From: Calditrichaeota bacterium AABM5.125.24
Lineage (GTDB): Bacteria > Electryoneota > AABM5-125-24 > Hatepunaeales > Hatepunaeaceae
Reading direction: 5' to 3'
NCBI GenBank assembly: GCA_002127415.1
Contig: MWJR01000237.1
Span: 1 to 10,005 of the forward strand
Length of the DNA stretch: 10,005 nt
Shown: one piece after another, positions 1 to 5,735 of the stretch
Position numbering within the stretch: position 1 is the stretch's first letter
Layout: every line of letters starts with the position of its first letter
Notes under the pieces: model-generated
Database searches by the model: none
Told to the model about the DNA's origin: nothing
What the model saw: the letters and a program-made list of their open reading frames with translations, nothing else
Program-made: the position numbers and the translations under genes

Positions 1-1478
1 TACCTGCGCACCATCCCCGGCGGCACCACCTCCTGAACCAGCCTCACGGTGACCAGGTTCAGCGAGCGCCGCAGCGCTTCACGCAGGGTGGTGAGGCCGC
101 CGTGAGAGCCGTCGTAATTCTGCGGCACCCAGCGGGTGCTGTCGGGCATAATCAGCACCACGTCCTGATTCAGAAGCTCGAAGGTGGGTGGGTAGCCGTT
201 GTCGATAGCTGCAGTGTAGGCGAACGGCTTGAATACCGACCCCGGCTGACGCACCGCCTGAACCGCCCGGTTGAACTTCGATCGGGCGAAATCACGCCCT
301 CCGATCATCGCCAGAACATCGCCGCTGTGAGGGTCGAGCGCCACCAGCGCCACCTGCAGCACCGCCCGCTCCGGGAACAGGGAATCAACCAGTGCGCTGT
401 CGGCCAGTGTGCTGTCCAGATTGGGCCACACATCAATACCATATAGCGCCGTCGAAACCTCGTCCAGCGACCGCTTGACAAACCGCTGCCGGTATGCTGA
501 CTGCAACTCCGTCAGATGGGAGTCCACCGCCGCCTCGGCAAAGCCCTGCAGCCGGGCGTCGAGGGTGGTGTGCACCGTCAGTCCGTCAGTCAGGTAGTCA
601 AAGCCGAGCCGCCGCCCCTCATCGGAAAGGCTCTGGCGGACCATCTCGGTGAAGTAGGGCGCGGTTCCCAGCCCGCTGCCGGTCTGATCGATCACTACCT
701 TCAGCGACTCTGCCGCAGCCTCCCTGTATTCATCGTCAGAAATGACCTCCTTATTCAACATCTGCCTCAGGACCAGATTCCGCCTGGACAGAGCCCGTTC
801 GGGATGAACGAGGGGGGAGTATTGAGCCGGCGCCTTGGGGAGCGCCGCCAGCAGGGCCGACTCGGCCAGGTCTAGCTCCTCGACGGATTTATTGAAATAC
901 CTCTGAGCCGCGCTGCCGACCCCGTAGGCACCATGTCCGAAGTAGATCTGGGTCAGATACATCTCCAGGATCTCGCGCTTGGAGTGGTTGCGCTCTATCT
1001 GGAGGGCGGTCATGGTCTCCCGGAGCTTGCGGGGGAAGGTGCGGCGCTTGTGCAGGTAGAGGTCGCGGGCCAATTGCTGGGTGACGGTCGAAGCCCCCTG
1101 GCGCAGGCTGAAGGTGGTGATGTCCACCATCGCCGCTCGAACCACCCTTATCAAATCCACCCCCCAGTGCTCCCGGAAGCGGTGGTCCTCGATGACCAGT
1201 ATAGCAGCGATGGTATGGTGTGGGATACGCTCCAGCGGCACCATCAGCCGTCGCTGGGTGTAGAGTTCGGTCAGCAGCTCGCCGTTGCGGTCCAGGATAC
1301 TGGTTGTCAGCCGAGGCTCATACCGCTTCAGCAGCTCGAGGTCGGGAAGACCGGACGAAAGCAGCCAGAGGATCATTCCTATCCCGGCAGATACCGTAAC
1401 GACAGCTATGAACCCCGCCGCTATCGCGCGGATGAAGTTGTTGGGGCCGAGGAGGCGCCAGATTTTAACGACTGTCAA
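1..1478 (-). CDS. Class A penicillin-binding protein (PBP1A-like), C-terminus beyond left edge
   Basis: Bifunctional peptidoglycan synthase that polymerises lipid II (glycosyltransferase) and cross-links stem peptides (transpeptidase) in the periplasm. The ORF runs off the window; 492 codons are visible with no frameshift. A membrane anchor lies at about residues 16-40. GT51 motifs follow in order: EDHRFREHWG (catalytic Glu97), GASTVTQQLAR (128-138), RKLRETMTALQIE (150-162) and ILEMYLTQIYFGHGAYGV (170-187; Thr176 where Asn is usual). The transpeptidase domain shows SVFK with nucleophile Ser414 and Lys417, then the SxN triad SLN (472-474); the KTG motif would lie outside the window. The frame is open back to a TGA but contains no ATG or GTG before the GT domain that would keep the anchor, so TTG at 1478 is the only standard start found. 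It has no Shine-Dalgarno and lies inside a heptamer repeat. PBP1A versus another class A subtype is inference; the family is certain. Confidence 0.95.
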   Translation of the reverse strand, partial: MTVVKIWRLLGPNNFIRAIAAGFIAVVTVSAGIGMILWLLSSGLPDLELLKRYEPRLTTSILDRNGELLTELYTQRRLMVPLERIPHHTIAAILVIEDHRFREHWGVDLIRVVRAAMVDITTFSLRQGASTVTQQLARDLYLHKRRTFPRKLRETMTALQIERNHSKREILEMYLTQIYFGHGAYGVGSAAQRYFNKSVEELDLAESALLAALPKAPAQYSPLVHPERALSRRNLVLRQMLNKEVISDDEYREAAAESLKVVIDQTGSGLGTAPYFTEMVRQSLSDEGRRLGFDYLTDGLTVHTTLDARLQGFAEAAVDSHLTELQSAYRQRFVKRSLDEVSTALYGIDVWPNLDSTLADSALVDSLFPERAVLQVALVALDPHSGDVLAMIGGRDFARSKFNRAVQAVRQPGSVFKPFAYTAAIDNGYPPTFELLNQDVVLIMPDSTRWVPQNYDGSHGGLTTLREALRRSLNLVTVRLVQEVVPPGMVRR

Positions 1479-1500
1479 TTGTCGATTGTAGATTGCCGAT
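1473..1500 (-). repeat. Heptamer (period-7) run at the PBP gene start
   Basis: Four consecutive 7-mers read on the minus strand, consensus ATYGACA, the outer ones degenerate (ATCGGCA is the most upstream, ATTGACA the last). The putative TTG start codon lies inside the last heptamer. The 15-mer AATCGACAATTGACA (minus strand of 1473-1487) recurs exactly at 6794-6808, upstream of mutL and in the same orientation relative to its gene. Confidence 0.75.
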
Positions 1501-1648
1501 TCGTTACTGCTGAATGTTACCCATCAGCCTTAACAAGCATATGAATGGATGTCAGGTGGGGGCATCTGACACCACAATAAATGACAGAGCTCAATGTCAA
1601 CTATAAAATGCCCCCCTTAATAGTGGACACCAAGTCGATTCACTTTGA

Positions 1649-1674
1649 AGGAGGACGGGGCTCCGCACCCGTCC
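1649..1674 (+). repeat. AGGAGGAC-family hairpin repeat, copy 1
   Basis: 26-bp element: AGGA followed by a 7-bp stem GGACGGG (1653-1659), an 8-nt loop, and CCCGTCC (1668-1674). A second copy, inverted, lies at 1699-1724 with 21 of 26 positions identical. Confidence 0.75.
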
Positions 1675-1698
1675 GTTAAGGTGTTCGAGTATTCACAG

Positions 1699-1724
1699 GG
1701 ACAGGAACGGAGACCTGTCCTCCT
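1699..1724 (-). repeat. AGGAGGAC-family hairpin repeat, copy 2 (inverted)
   Basis: Read on the minus strand it is AGGA, stem GGACAGG, an 8-nt loop containing CTCCG as in copy 1, and CCTGTCC. One stem pair is A-T here and G-C in copy 1, a compensatory difference that keeps the hairpin intact. Confidence 0.75.
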
Positions 1725-1796
1725 AAGCGACCGTGCACAATAATCCGTCCCCATTAAAACCCGAATTATAACTTTGTCACTTCTCAAACAGTTTGT

Positions 1797-1824
1797 GTGT
1801 TCGCGGACAGCTGTCCGCGCTACC
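1797..1824 (-). repeat. GGTAGCGC-family palindromic repeat
   Basis: The centre is a perfect 18-bp palindrome, CGCGGACAGCTGTCCGCG (1802-1819). Read on the minus strand, the flanks GGTAG and AACAC match the two tandem copies after mutL at 8701-8730 and 8742-8771. No T-tract follows it in either direction, so I do not call it a terminator. Confidence 0.75.
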
Positions 1825-1850
1825 AATATAGATCACCGTTATACAGACAC

Positions 1851-2588
1851 TCATCCCTCGAAGTATTCCAGCCTTAACTCCCCATCTTCATACACACCAT
1901 ACGTGCCTCTGGCTATCCACTCTCCGATGGCGAGATAGCCTCCGTTCGGGTGGGGGATGAATTCGGATTTATGGCGATGACCCATCACAACGTAGTTGAA
2001 GCCTTCGCCCAGCTTGCGGCGGGCGTATTCGCGGTAAGGTTCCGGACCGAACTTGTCCTCATAGCTCCACATCCGCTGGGACAGCCCCGACACCTTGCGC
2101 GCGAACCATACGCCAATGTCGGGATGTATCAGGCGATACAACATCTCAGTAGGCTTCCAGCGGATGATGCCGCGCATCGCGCGATAGCCGCGGTCATCCG
2201 GGGCGATGCCGTCGCCGTGGATGATGTGGAAGCGTTTGCCGTCGATCTGAGCGTCCACCGGCCCGCGGGAAACGCTGATGCCGACCTCCCTTTCGAGGAA
2301 CCGCCCGGGATGCCCGTCGTGGTTGCCGGCAAGGAAGACCACCTGTCTGCCCCCATGGGTCAGCTCGTGCAGCGCCGCCAGCACCGGAAACGCGGCTCCG
2401 GGAACCGAATGCCGCCACTCGAACCAGAAGTCGAACAGGTCCCCCACCAGAAACAGCGTCGCGGCGCGGCTGGCGGTCTCGCGCAGGAAACGAACCACGC
2501 GCGGCGTCCAGCCATCCTGTCCCGGCCGGGCGATCAGAGGCAGATGACAGTCGGAAAGGAAGTAGACGGGGGAGATGATAGGATTCAT
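1851..2588 (-). CDS. lpxH: UDP-2,3-diacylglucosamine diphosphatase LpxH
   Basis: Calcineurin-like metallophosphoesterase of lipid A synthesis. It hydrolyses UDP-2,3-diacylglucosamine to lipid X (2,3-diacylglucosamine 1-phosphate) and UMP at the inner face of the cytoplasmic membrane, the step before LpxB. At 245 aa it has the usual LpxH length. Metal-binding motifs appear in family order: SDCHL (12-16), VGDLFDFW (48-55), GNHD (88-91), HGDG (124-127) and GHRH (203-206, where GHTH is common). The GDLFDFW form is typical of LpxH and argues against a generic phosphoesterase. The ATG start has no clear Shine-Dalgarno; a perfect TATAAT lies 28 to 33 bases upstream. It stands alone between repeat-filled spacers rather than in an lpx operon, and is the window's main evidence for an LPS outer membrane. 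The related UDP-diacylglucosamine hydrolase LpxI has a different fold and is excluded. Confidence 0.93.
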   Translation of the reverse strand: MNPIISPVYFLSDCHLPLIARPGQDGWTPRVVRFLRETASRAATLFLVGDLFDFWFEWRHSVPGAAFPVLAALHELTHGGRQVVFLAGNHDGHPGRFLEREVGISVSRGPVDAQIDGKRFHIIHGDGIAPDDRGYRAMRGIIRWKPTEMLYRLIHPDIGVWFARKVSGLSQRMWSYEDKFGPEPYREYARRKLGEGFNYVVMGHRHKSEFIPHPNGGYLAIGEWIARGTYGVYEDGELRLEYFEG

Positions 2589-2615
2589 AATGTGTATAAG
2601 AAACCGGGTAACAGT

Positions 2616-2621
2616 ATTATA
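2616..2621 (-). promoter_or_regulatory. Candidate -10 box upstream of lpxH
   Basis: A perfect TATAAT on the minus strand, 28 to 33 bases upstream of the lpxH ATG, which would give a leader of roughly 20 nt. The matching -35 position reads CAACTA or TCAACT, a poor match to TTGACA, so the promoter call rests mainly on the -10. Confidence 0.4.
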
Positions 2622-2668
2622 TTAATCAGGGCGACTAGTAGTTGACAGTGCAAACTCCTTAAGTTCCA

Positions 2669-2703
2669 CCCCTGCTATTGCAGGGGGGGAGTAAGGGGGG
2701 GTC
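2669..2703 (+). repeat. CCCCTGC/GCAGGGG hairpin repeat, copy 1 (35 bp)
   Basis: Stem CCCCTGC (2669-2675), tetraloop TATT, stem GCAGGGG (2680-2686), then AGTAA between two runs of seven G and a final TC. The whole 35-bp unit recurs inverted at 6676-6710 with two mismatches (33/35). Confidence 0.8.
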
Positions 2704-2801
2704 TGAAAGTGTCCGCTATTACCTGCACCCCTTAATAACACATTTTTGAGGGTGTCTTTCCCCGGTAGAATCCCTGCCGTGCATAAATTTGGCTGTAAGG
2801 G

Positions 2802-3050
2802 TTAATCTTCATTGTCTCTTTTACCCAGAAATTCTTGTATAATAAGCTTTGCACTATCAGAATCCTTTTCCGAGACAATGACCTTAACCGCACCAACTCC
2901 TCCGTGCGCAATAACCCAGGGGGCTAAAGTTCCCATCATTTCATCCAATAAAGATGTCGTAATCCCATCACCCTCTAACAGACTTTTGACGAAATTCGCA
3001 TCCGTTGAGGTTCCTGTATATACAACCACTGGATCATTCGCTTGAGGCAT
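2802..3050 (-). CDS. Small DUF2007-like protein (putative signal transducing protein)
   Basis: An 82-aa soluble protein. The pattern VVVYTGTSTDANFVKSLLEGDGI near the N-terminus, a variable middle, then KVIVSEKDSDSAKLIIQEF near the C-terminus matches the DUF2007 fold as I know it: a beta strand, a helix covering 'location or elements of the chain', a strand VxVxxxD and a closing helix. DUF2007 proteins are annotated as putative prokaryotic signal transducers, but no biochemical role is established. The ATG is preceded by AAGGA (3061-3065) at about 10 nt, an acceptable Shine-Dalgarno. There is no signal peptide or membrane segment. Its base composition is visibly more AT-rich than lpxH or the dehydrogenase. 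It is separated by 123 bp from the remnant upstream and is probably transcribed on its own. Confidence 0.75.
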   Translation of the reverse strand: MPQANDPVVVYTGTSTDANFVKSLLEGDGITTSLLDEMMGTLAPWVIAHGGVGAVKVIVSEKDSDSAKLIIQEFLGKRDNED

Positions 3051-3173
3051 TTTAGTTCTGTCCTTTCTTAGTATGTATTAGAACAGTAGTTCGGATTCAT
3101 TGAACGTGACTTATCGTTCACCAGGAAATAGCATTTCTTATTATCTCCCCCACCTTTTACGAAGGGAAGGGAA
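3051..3173. other. AT-rich spacer between DUF2007 gene and DUF3800 remnant
   Basis: It contains the Shine-Dalgarno of the DUF2007-like gene, a weak promoter-like pair (TTCAAT, 18 bp, TAATAC on the minus strand, -10 at 3075-3080), and at about 3145-3172 a C-rich stretch CCCCCACC...GAAGGGAAGG. The stretch resembles 5535-5561 after queA and may be a dispersed repeat. Confidence 0.35.
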
Positions 3174-3395
3174 TTAAAGGGGCTCATTCGGGTGGGAGTT
3201 GAAGTAGGTATCCTTTAACCTTTCCAGTTGGGGGAAAACACGACTTTTAACGTCCTCGAGTTCAATAATGACGCCCGACAAACTCAGGTATCGGTGATCA
3301 GGATTTAGAGAAGAACCTAACGAGGAATCGCCCACCTCATCGATGACATGCGGTGCTTCAAGCCTTTTCCCCTCAATGATTGGGTTAAAATTCAC
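3174..3395 (-). pseudogene. Truncated DUF3800-like protein, N-terminal fragment
   Basis: A 73-codon ORF with a GTG start 6 bp after the dehydrogenase stop and no Shine-Dalgarno. Residues 18-23 (IDEVGD) followed by HRYLSLSGVIIE (34-45), RVFPQLERLKDTYF (52-65) and HPNEPL at the end match the opening of DUF3800 proteins, which usually begin with a strand ending in DExGD and continue with 'LSLxGVI', a helix and 'ILHRKE' over about 230 aa. Here a TAA falls straight after NEPL and the next bases, in any frame, do not give the expected continuation; instead they enter repeat-like sequence. The first 17 residues do not resemble the family's start, so the 5' end also seems replaced. DUF3800 has an RNase H-like fold with acidic residues; its function is unknown. 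Translation as part of the dehydrogenase transcript is possible. The family call is from memory of the motif. Confidence 0.55.
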
Positions 3396-3401
3396 GGTAA
3401 T

Positions 3402-4178
3402 CTAATTGTTGTCTCGGTGAATGTGATAAACCGACGCCTGATCAGCAGGGAGAATCATCAATTCGGCGACATTAACATTTGGCGGCCTGGTGGCGCAGAA
3501 CAGAACCGCCTCAGCCACGTCGTCTCCGGTCAGCGGGGTCAACCCGCGGTAAACCCCCGAAGCGCCCTCCTCATCACCGCGGAAACGAACCACTGAGAAT
3601 TCAGTCTGCACCATCCCCGGATCCACCACAGATACACGAATCGGGGTATCGACCAGCTCCACCGCCAACGCCTGGGTAAGGGCCCTCACCGCGAACTTGG
3701 TGGCGCAATAGACCCCCCCTCCGGGATAGACCTGTCTGCCTGCGATTGACCCGATGTTGATGATATGCCCCCGCCCCCTTTCGATCATTCCGGGCAGGAA
3801 GCGCCTGGTGAGGTAGAGCAGCCCCTTGAGGTTGGTATCTATCATTTCCTCCCAGTCTCGGGTCTCCCCTTCGTGAACCGGACAGAGACCCCGCGCCAGG
3901 CCGGCGTTGTTAAGCAGGATGTCGATTGCCCGTAGCTCTGACGGCAACCCGGCCTCGAAACGCTCCACCGCATCCGGATCGCGGACATCGAGGCCGGCGG
4001 CGTGGCAGTTGACACCGTGCTCAGTCTCAAGCTCCCTGGAAAGTTGGCGCAGACGCTCCTCTCGCCGTGCCGCCAGAACCAGCCCCGCACCCTCAGCGGC
4101 GAAGGCTCGCGCGCAGGCTTCGCCGATGCCGCTCGAAGCGCCGGTGATGAGAACGACTTTACCCCTTAACCGTGACAC
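3402..4178 (-). CDS. SDR family NAD(P)-dependent oxidoreductase, YdfG-like
   Basis: Classical short-chain dehydrogenase of 258 aa, the normal length. The Rossmann motif TGASSGIG spans 12-19, the structural motif NNAG spans 90-93, and the catalytic tetrad is Asn116, Ser144, Tyr157, Lys161 (YCATK). Arg38-Arg39 after the second strand favours NADP(H). The C-terminus ending in LPADQASVYHIHRDNN is characteristic of the YdfG group, whose E. coli member is an NADP-dependent 3-hydroxy acid (L-allo-threonine/serine) dehydrogenase; substrate assignment here is inference. The start is GTG with a strong Shine-Dalgarno GGGAGG (4187-4192) 8 nt upstream; an ATG at 4194 is out of frame. A consensus-like promoter lies about 100 bp upstream. 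It diverges from queA. Confidence 0.9.
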   Translation of the reverse strand: MSRLRGKVVLITGASSGIGEACARAFAAEGAGLVLAARREERLRQLSRELETEHGVNCHAAGLDVRDPDAVERFEAGLPSELRAIDILLNNAGLARGLCPVHEGETRDWEEMIDTNLKGLLYLTRRFLPGMIERGRGHIINIGSIAGRQVYPGGGVYCATKFAVRALTQALAVELVDTPIRVSVVDPGMVQTEFSVVRFRGDEEGASGVYRGLTPLTGDDVAEAVLFCATRPPNVNVAELMILPADQASVYHIHRDNN

Positions 4179-4186
4179 CGGACCGG

Positions 4187-4192
4187 CCTCCC
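4187..4192 (-). promoter_or_regulatory. Ribosome binding site fixing the GTG start of the dehydrogenase
   Basis: GGGAGG on the minus strand, 8 nt before GTG 4178. It decides in favour of the GTG over other possible starts. Confidence 0.8.
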
Positions 4193-4281
4193 ATCGAAAA
4201 GACCCCCTGACATTTCCGGTTTATCTTTACTATTAATGATTGCCGCCTTATCCAGGAGGAAAACTATTGCCCGAACCTTAA

Positions 4282-4310
4282 ACTATACTACTACATATAG
4301 TGAAAGTCAA
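4282..4310 (-). promoter_or_regulatory. Sigma70-type promoter for the SDR gene
   Basis: On the minus strand TTGACT (4310-4305), a 17-bp spacer, then TATAGT (4287-4282): each hexamer differs from consensus at one position and spacing is optimal. Transcription would start near 4275 and leave a leader of about 97 nt before GTG 4178. This is the best promoter in the window. Confidence 0.65.
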
Positions 4311-4416
4311 GCGGGGCTGAGGCGTTTCAATTGAGCCTGATTTAACAGATAAAGGCTATCAACCAAACATCTCATCTGTTTCTCCTGTTGGAGCGGCAGT
4401 CAGACATACATAATGT

Positions 4417-4440
4417 GGGCGCGATTTATCGCGCCCCTAC
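4417..4440 (+). repeat. GGGCGCGAT palindrome repeat, copy 1
   Basis: Perfect 9-bp stem GGGCGCGAT / ATCGCGCCC around TT (4417-4436), followed by CTAC. A degenerate copy including the trailing CCTAC lies at 6721-6743 (20 of 24 aligned columns identical). It sits 37 bp before the queA start. No T-tract follows it. Confidence 0.7.
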
Positions 4441-4476
4441 CTGGTCGGGATATTTCAATCTAGGAAGAGCTTACAG

Positions 4477-5532
4477 GTGAACTGGATCCCCCCTGAACTT
4501 CAGGTCACAATCCCCTCCGAAAGGATCGCCCAGTATCCGGCGCGGGAACGCGGTGCATCCAGGCTGCTTGTGCTCGACCGTGCCGAGGGGCGGATAGTCC
4601 ACGTCGGGATATTCCGCGACATCGTCCAGTTCACCGCCGGTGACCTGATTGTGTTGAATGATACGAAGGTAATACCGGCGCGGGTGGAGGGGCGTCGTCC
4701 CGGAGGCGGGTTTGTCGAGCTGCTGTTTCTGGTTGAGGGCAACGCGGAGGCTGATGAAACGGACGAGGTCGAGACCCTGATCAGACCTTCGCGGCGGTTG
4801 AGACCCGGATTGAGAATCCAGCTACCGGGGGGCGCATCCCTCGAGCTGACCGTCAGGTGTTCCGGCGGACGGTGGCGGGGGAGTTGGAAGGAAGCCGCAG
4901 CCGGGGAAGGGTTTCGCAGCTGGCTCGACCGGGTCGGAGCGTCCCCTCTGCCACCGTATATCCGCCGGCGGCCTGAACCGTCCGACCGTGAACGTTACCA
5001 GACCGTCTTTGCCCACTGGCCCGAATCGCTGGCCGCACCAACCGCCGGTCTCCACTTTACCCCCGAGATTCTCGACGCAATGACGGAGCGCGGCAGCTCA
5101 ATCGTCCGGATGACATTGGCCGTAGGTCTCGGCACCTTCCAGCCTATCCGCGACGGCGACCTGACCGGCCACCGGATGGAGAGCGAACGCTACCGGATCC
5201 CGTCCGAGACTGCCGGGGCGATGAACAGCGCACAGACATCAGGACGACCGGTCACTGCGGTGGGAACCACCGTCGTCAGAGCCCTTGAGTCCACCGCGGC
5301 AGAAGGGTGGCCGCTCAAACCAAGACAGGGGAATACCGACCTGTTCATCTTCCCACCTTACCGATTCCGGGCGGTTGACCGCCTGTTGACCAACTTCCAC
5401 CGTCCCGATTCGACACTCATCCAGTTAGTGGCTGCGTTTGCCGGATGGGAGCTGGTCAATCTATCCTACCGAACCGCCCTCGAAGCCGGCTTCGGGTTCT
5501 ACAGCTACGGCGATGCGATGCTGATCCTGTGA
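4477..5532 (+). CDS. queA: S-adenosylmethionine:tRNA ribosyltransferase-isomerase QueA
   Basis: Cytoplasmic enzyme of queuosine synthesis. It transfers and isomerises the ribose of SAM onto 7-aminomethyl-7-deazaguanine at tRNA position 34, giving epoxyqueuosine for tRNAs with GUN anticodons. At 351 aa it is of normal length and complete. Family motifs in order: IPSERIAQYPARERGASRLL (12-31), LNDTKVIPARVEG (60-72), APTAGLHFT in the middle, VGLGTFQPIRDGD, TNFHRPDSTLIQLVAAFAGWE (from about 305) and the closing FGFYSYGDAMLIL. Arg309 replaces the leucine usual in the TNFHLPxSTL motif. The GTG start is preceded by AGGAAG (4462-4467) at a spacing of 9. It stands apart from tgt here and from the M50 gene by 203 bp; no obvious promoter was found in its upstream region, which carries a palindrome repeat. 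Confidence 0.96.
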   Translation: MNWIPPELQVTIPSERIAQYPARERGASRLLVLDRAEGRIVHVGIFRDIVQFTAGDLIVLNDTKVIPARVEGRRPGGGFVELLFLVEGNAEADETDEVETLIRPSRRLRPGLRIQLPGGASLELTVRCSGGRWRGSWKEAAAGEGFRSWLDRVGASPLPPYIRRRPEPSDRERYQTVFAHWPESLAAPTAGLHFTPEILDAMTERGSSIVRMTLAVGLGTFQPIRDGDLTGHRMESERYRIPSETAGAMNSAQTSGRPVTAVGTTVVRALESTAAEGWPLKPRQGNTDLFIFPPYRFRAVDRLLTNFHRPDSTLIQLVAAFAGWELVNLSYRTALEAGFGFYSYGDAMLIL

Positions 5533-5534
5533 AT

Positions 5535-5561
5535 CCCCCACCCCCTTCGCAAGGTGAAGGT
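5535..5561 (+). repeat. Possible C-rich dispersed repeat after queA
   Basis: CCCCCACCCCCTTCGCAAGG followed by TGAAGG resembles the C-rich stretch at about 3145-3172 (CCCCCACC...GAAGGGAAGG), with gaps. It can form only a weak CCTT/AAGG hairpin and lacks a T-tract, so I do not call it a queA terminator. Confidence 0.3.
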
Positions 5562-5611
5562 TGTATAACCTGATAAGGGCTGAATCGTGGTGTAGAGAGA
5601 TTTGACTATCA

Positions 5612-5665
5612 GCCCCACAGAAGCTATATTAGAAGGTTAGATTTTATCGGCTCCACCTGTGGGGC
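5612..5665 (+). repeat. 9-bp inverted repeat upstream of the M50 peptidase gene
   Basis: GCCCCACAG (5612-5620) and CTGTGGGGC (5657-5665) are perfect inverted repeats around an AT-rich 36-nt loop. A 10-bp palindrome CAACCGGTTG follows at 5688-5697. Both lie in the 203-bp spacer before the ATG at 5736. A structured leader, an operator or another repeat family are all possible. Confidence 0.45.
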
Positions 5666-5735
5666 CCAAGGACGATCCCATCGATTACAACCGGTTGACC
5701 TCTGCGTCCACCGGCTCAATAGATAGAGTCACTTA

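Larger units (their letters stand above)
1479..1850. other. Intergenic region made largely of hairpin repeats
   Basis: A 372-bp spacer between the PBP start and the lpxH stop, both genes on the minus strand. No ORF here looks real. It holds most of the heptamer run, an 8-bp inverted repeat GGGGGCAT (1558-1565) / ATGCCCCC (1608-1615), two inverted copies of an AGGAGGAC hairpin family (1649-1674, 1699-1724) and an 18-bp perfect palindrome (1802-1819). I see no convincing promoter or T-tract terminator. Confidence 0.7.

Noticed and set aside
933..1544. 203-aa plus-strand ORF
   Set aside because: It lies opposite the PBP gene, whose minus-strand frame shows an unbroken series of GT51 motifs; the plus frame has no recognisable domain.
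1580..1600. PBP promoter with TTGACA at 1595-1600 (minus strand)
   Set aside because: The -35 is perfect but 17 bp downstream reads TTGTGG; the nearest -10-like TATTGT needs a 15-bp spacer. Not convincing.
1802..1819. 18-bp palindrome as lpxH terminator
   Set aside because: No T-tract follows on the minus strand, and the element belongs to a dispersed family found elsewhere.
1617..1826. 69-aa minus-strand ORF in the lpxH-PBP spacer
   Set aside because: It runs through hairpin repeats, has no Shine-Dalgarno and no recognisable content.
1950..2645. 231-aa plus-strand ORF
   Set aside because: It is antisense to lpxH, which carries all metal-binding motifs; the long open frame is a by-product of G+C-rich coding sequence.
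5695..5723. Promoter before the M50 gene (TTGACC, 17 bp, AATAGA)
   Set aside because: The -10 is a poor match and the start site would nearly abut the ATG; listed here only.
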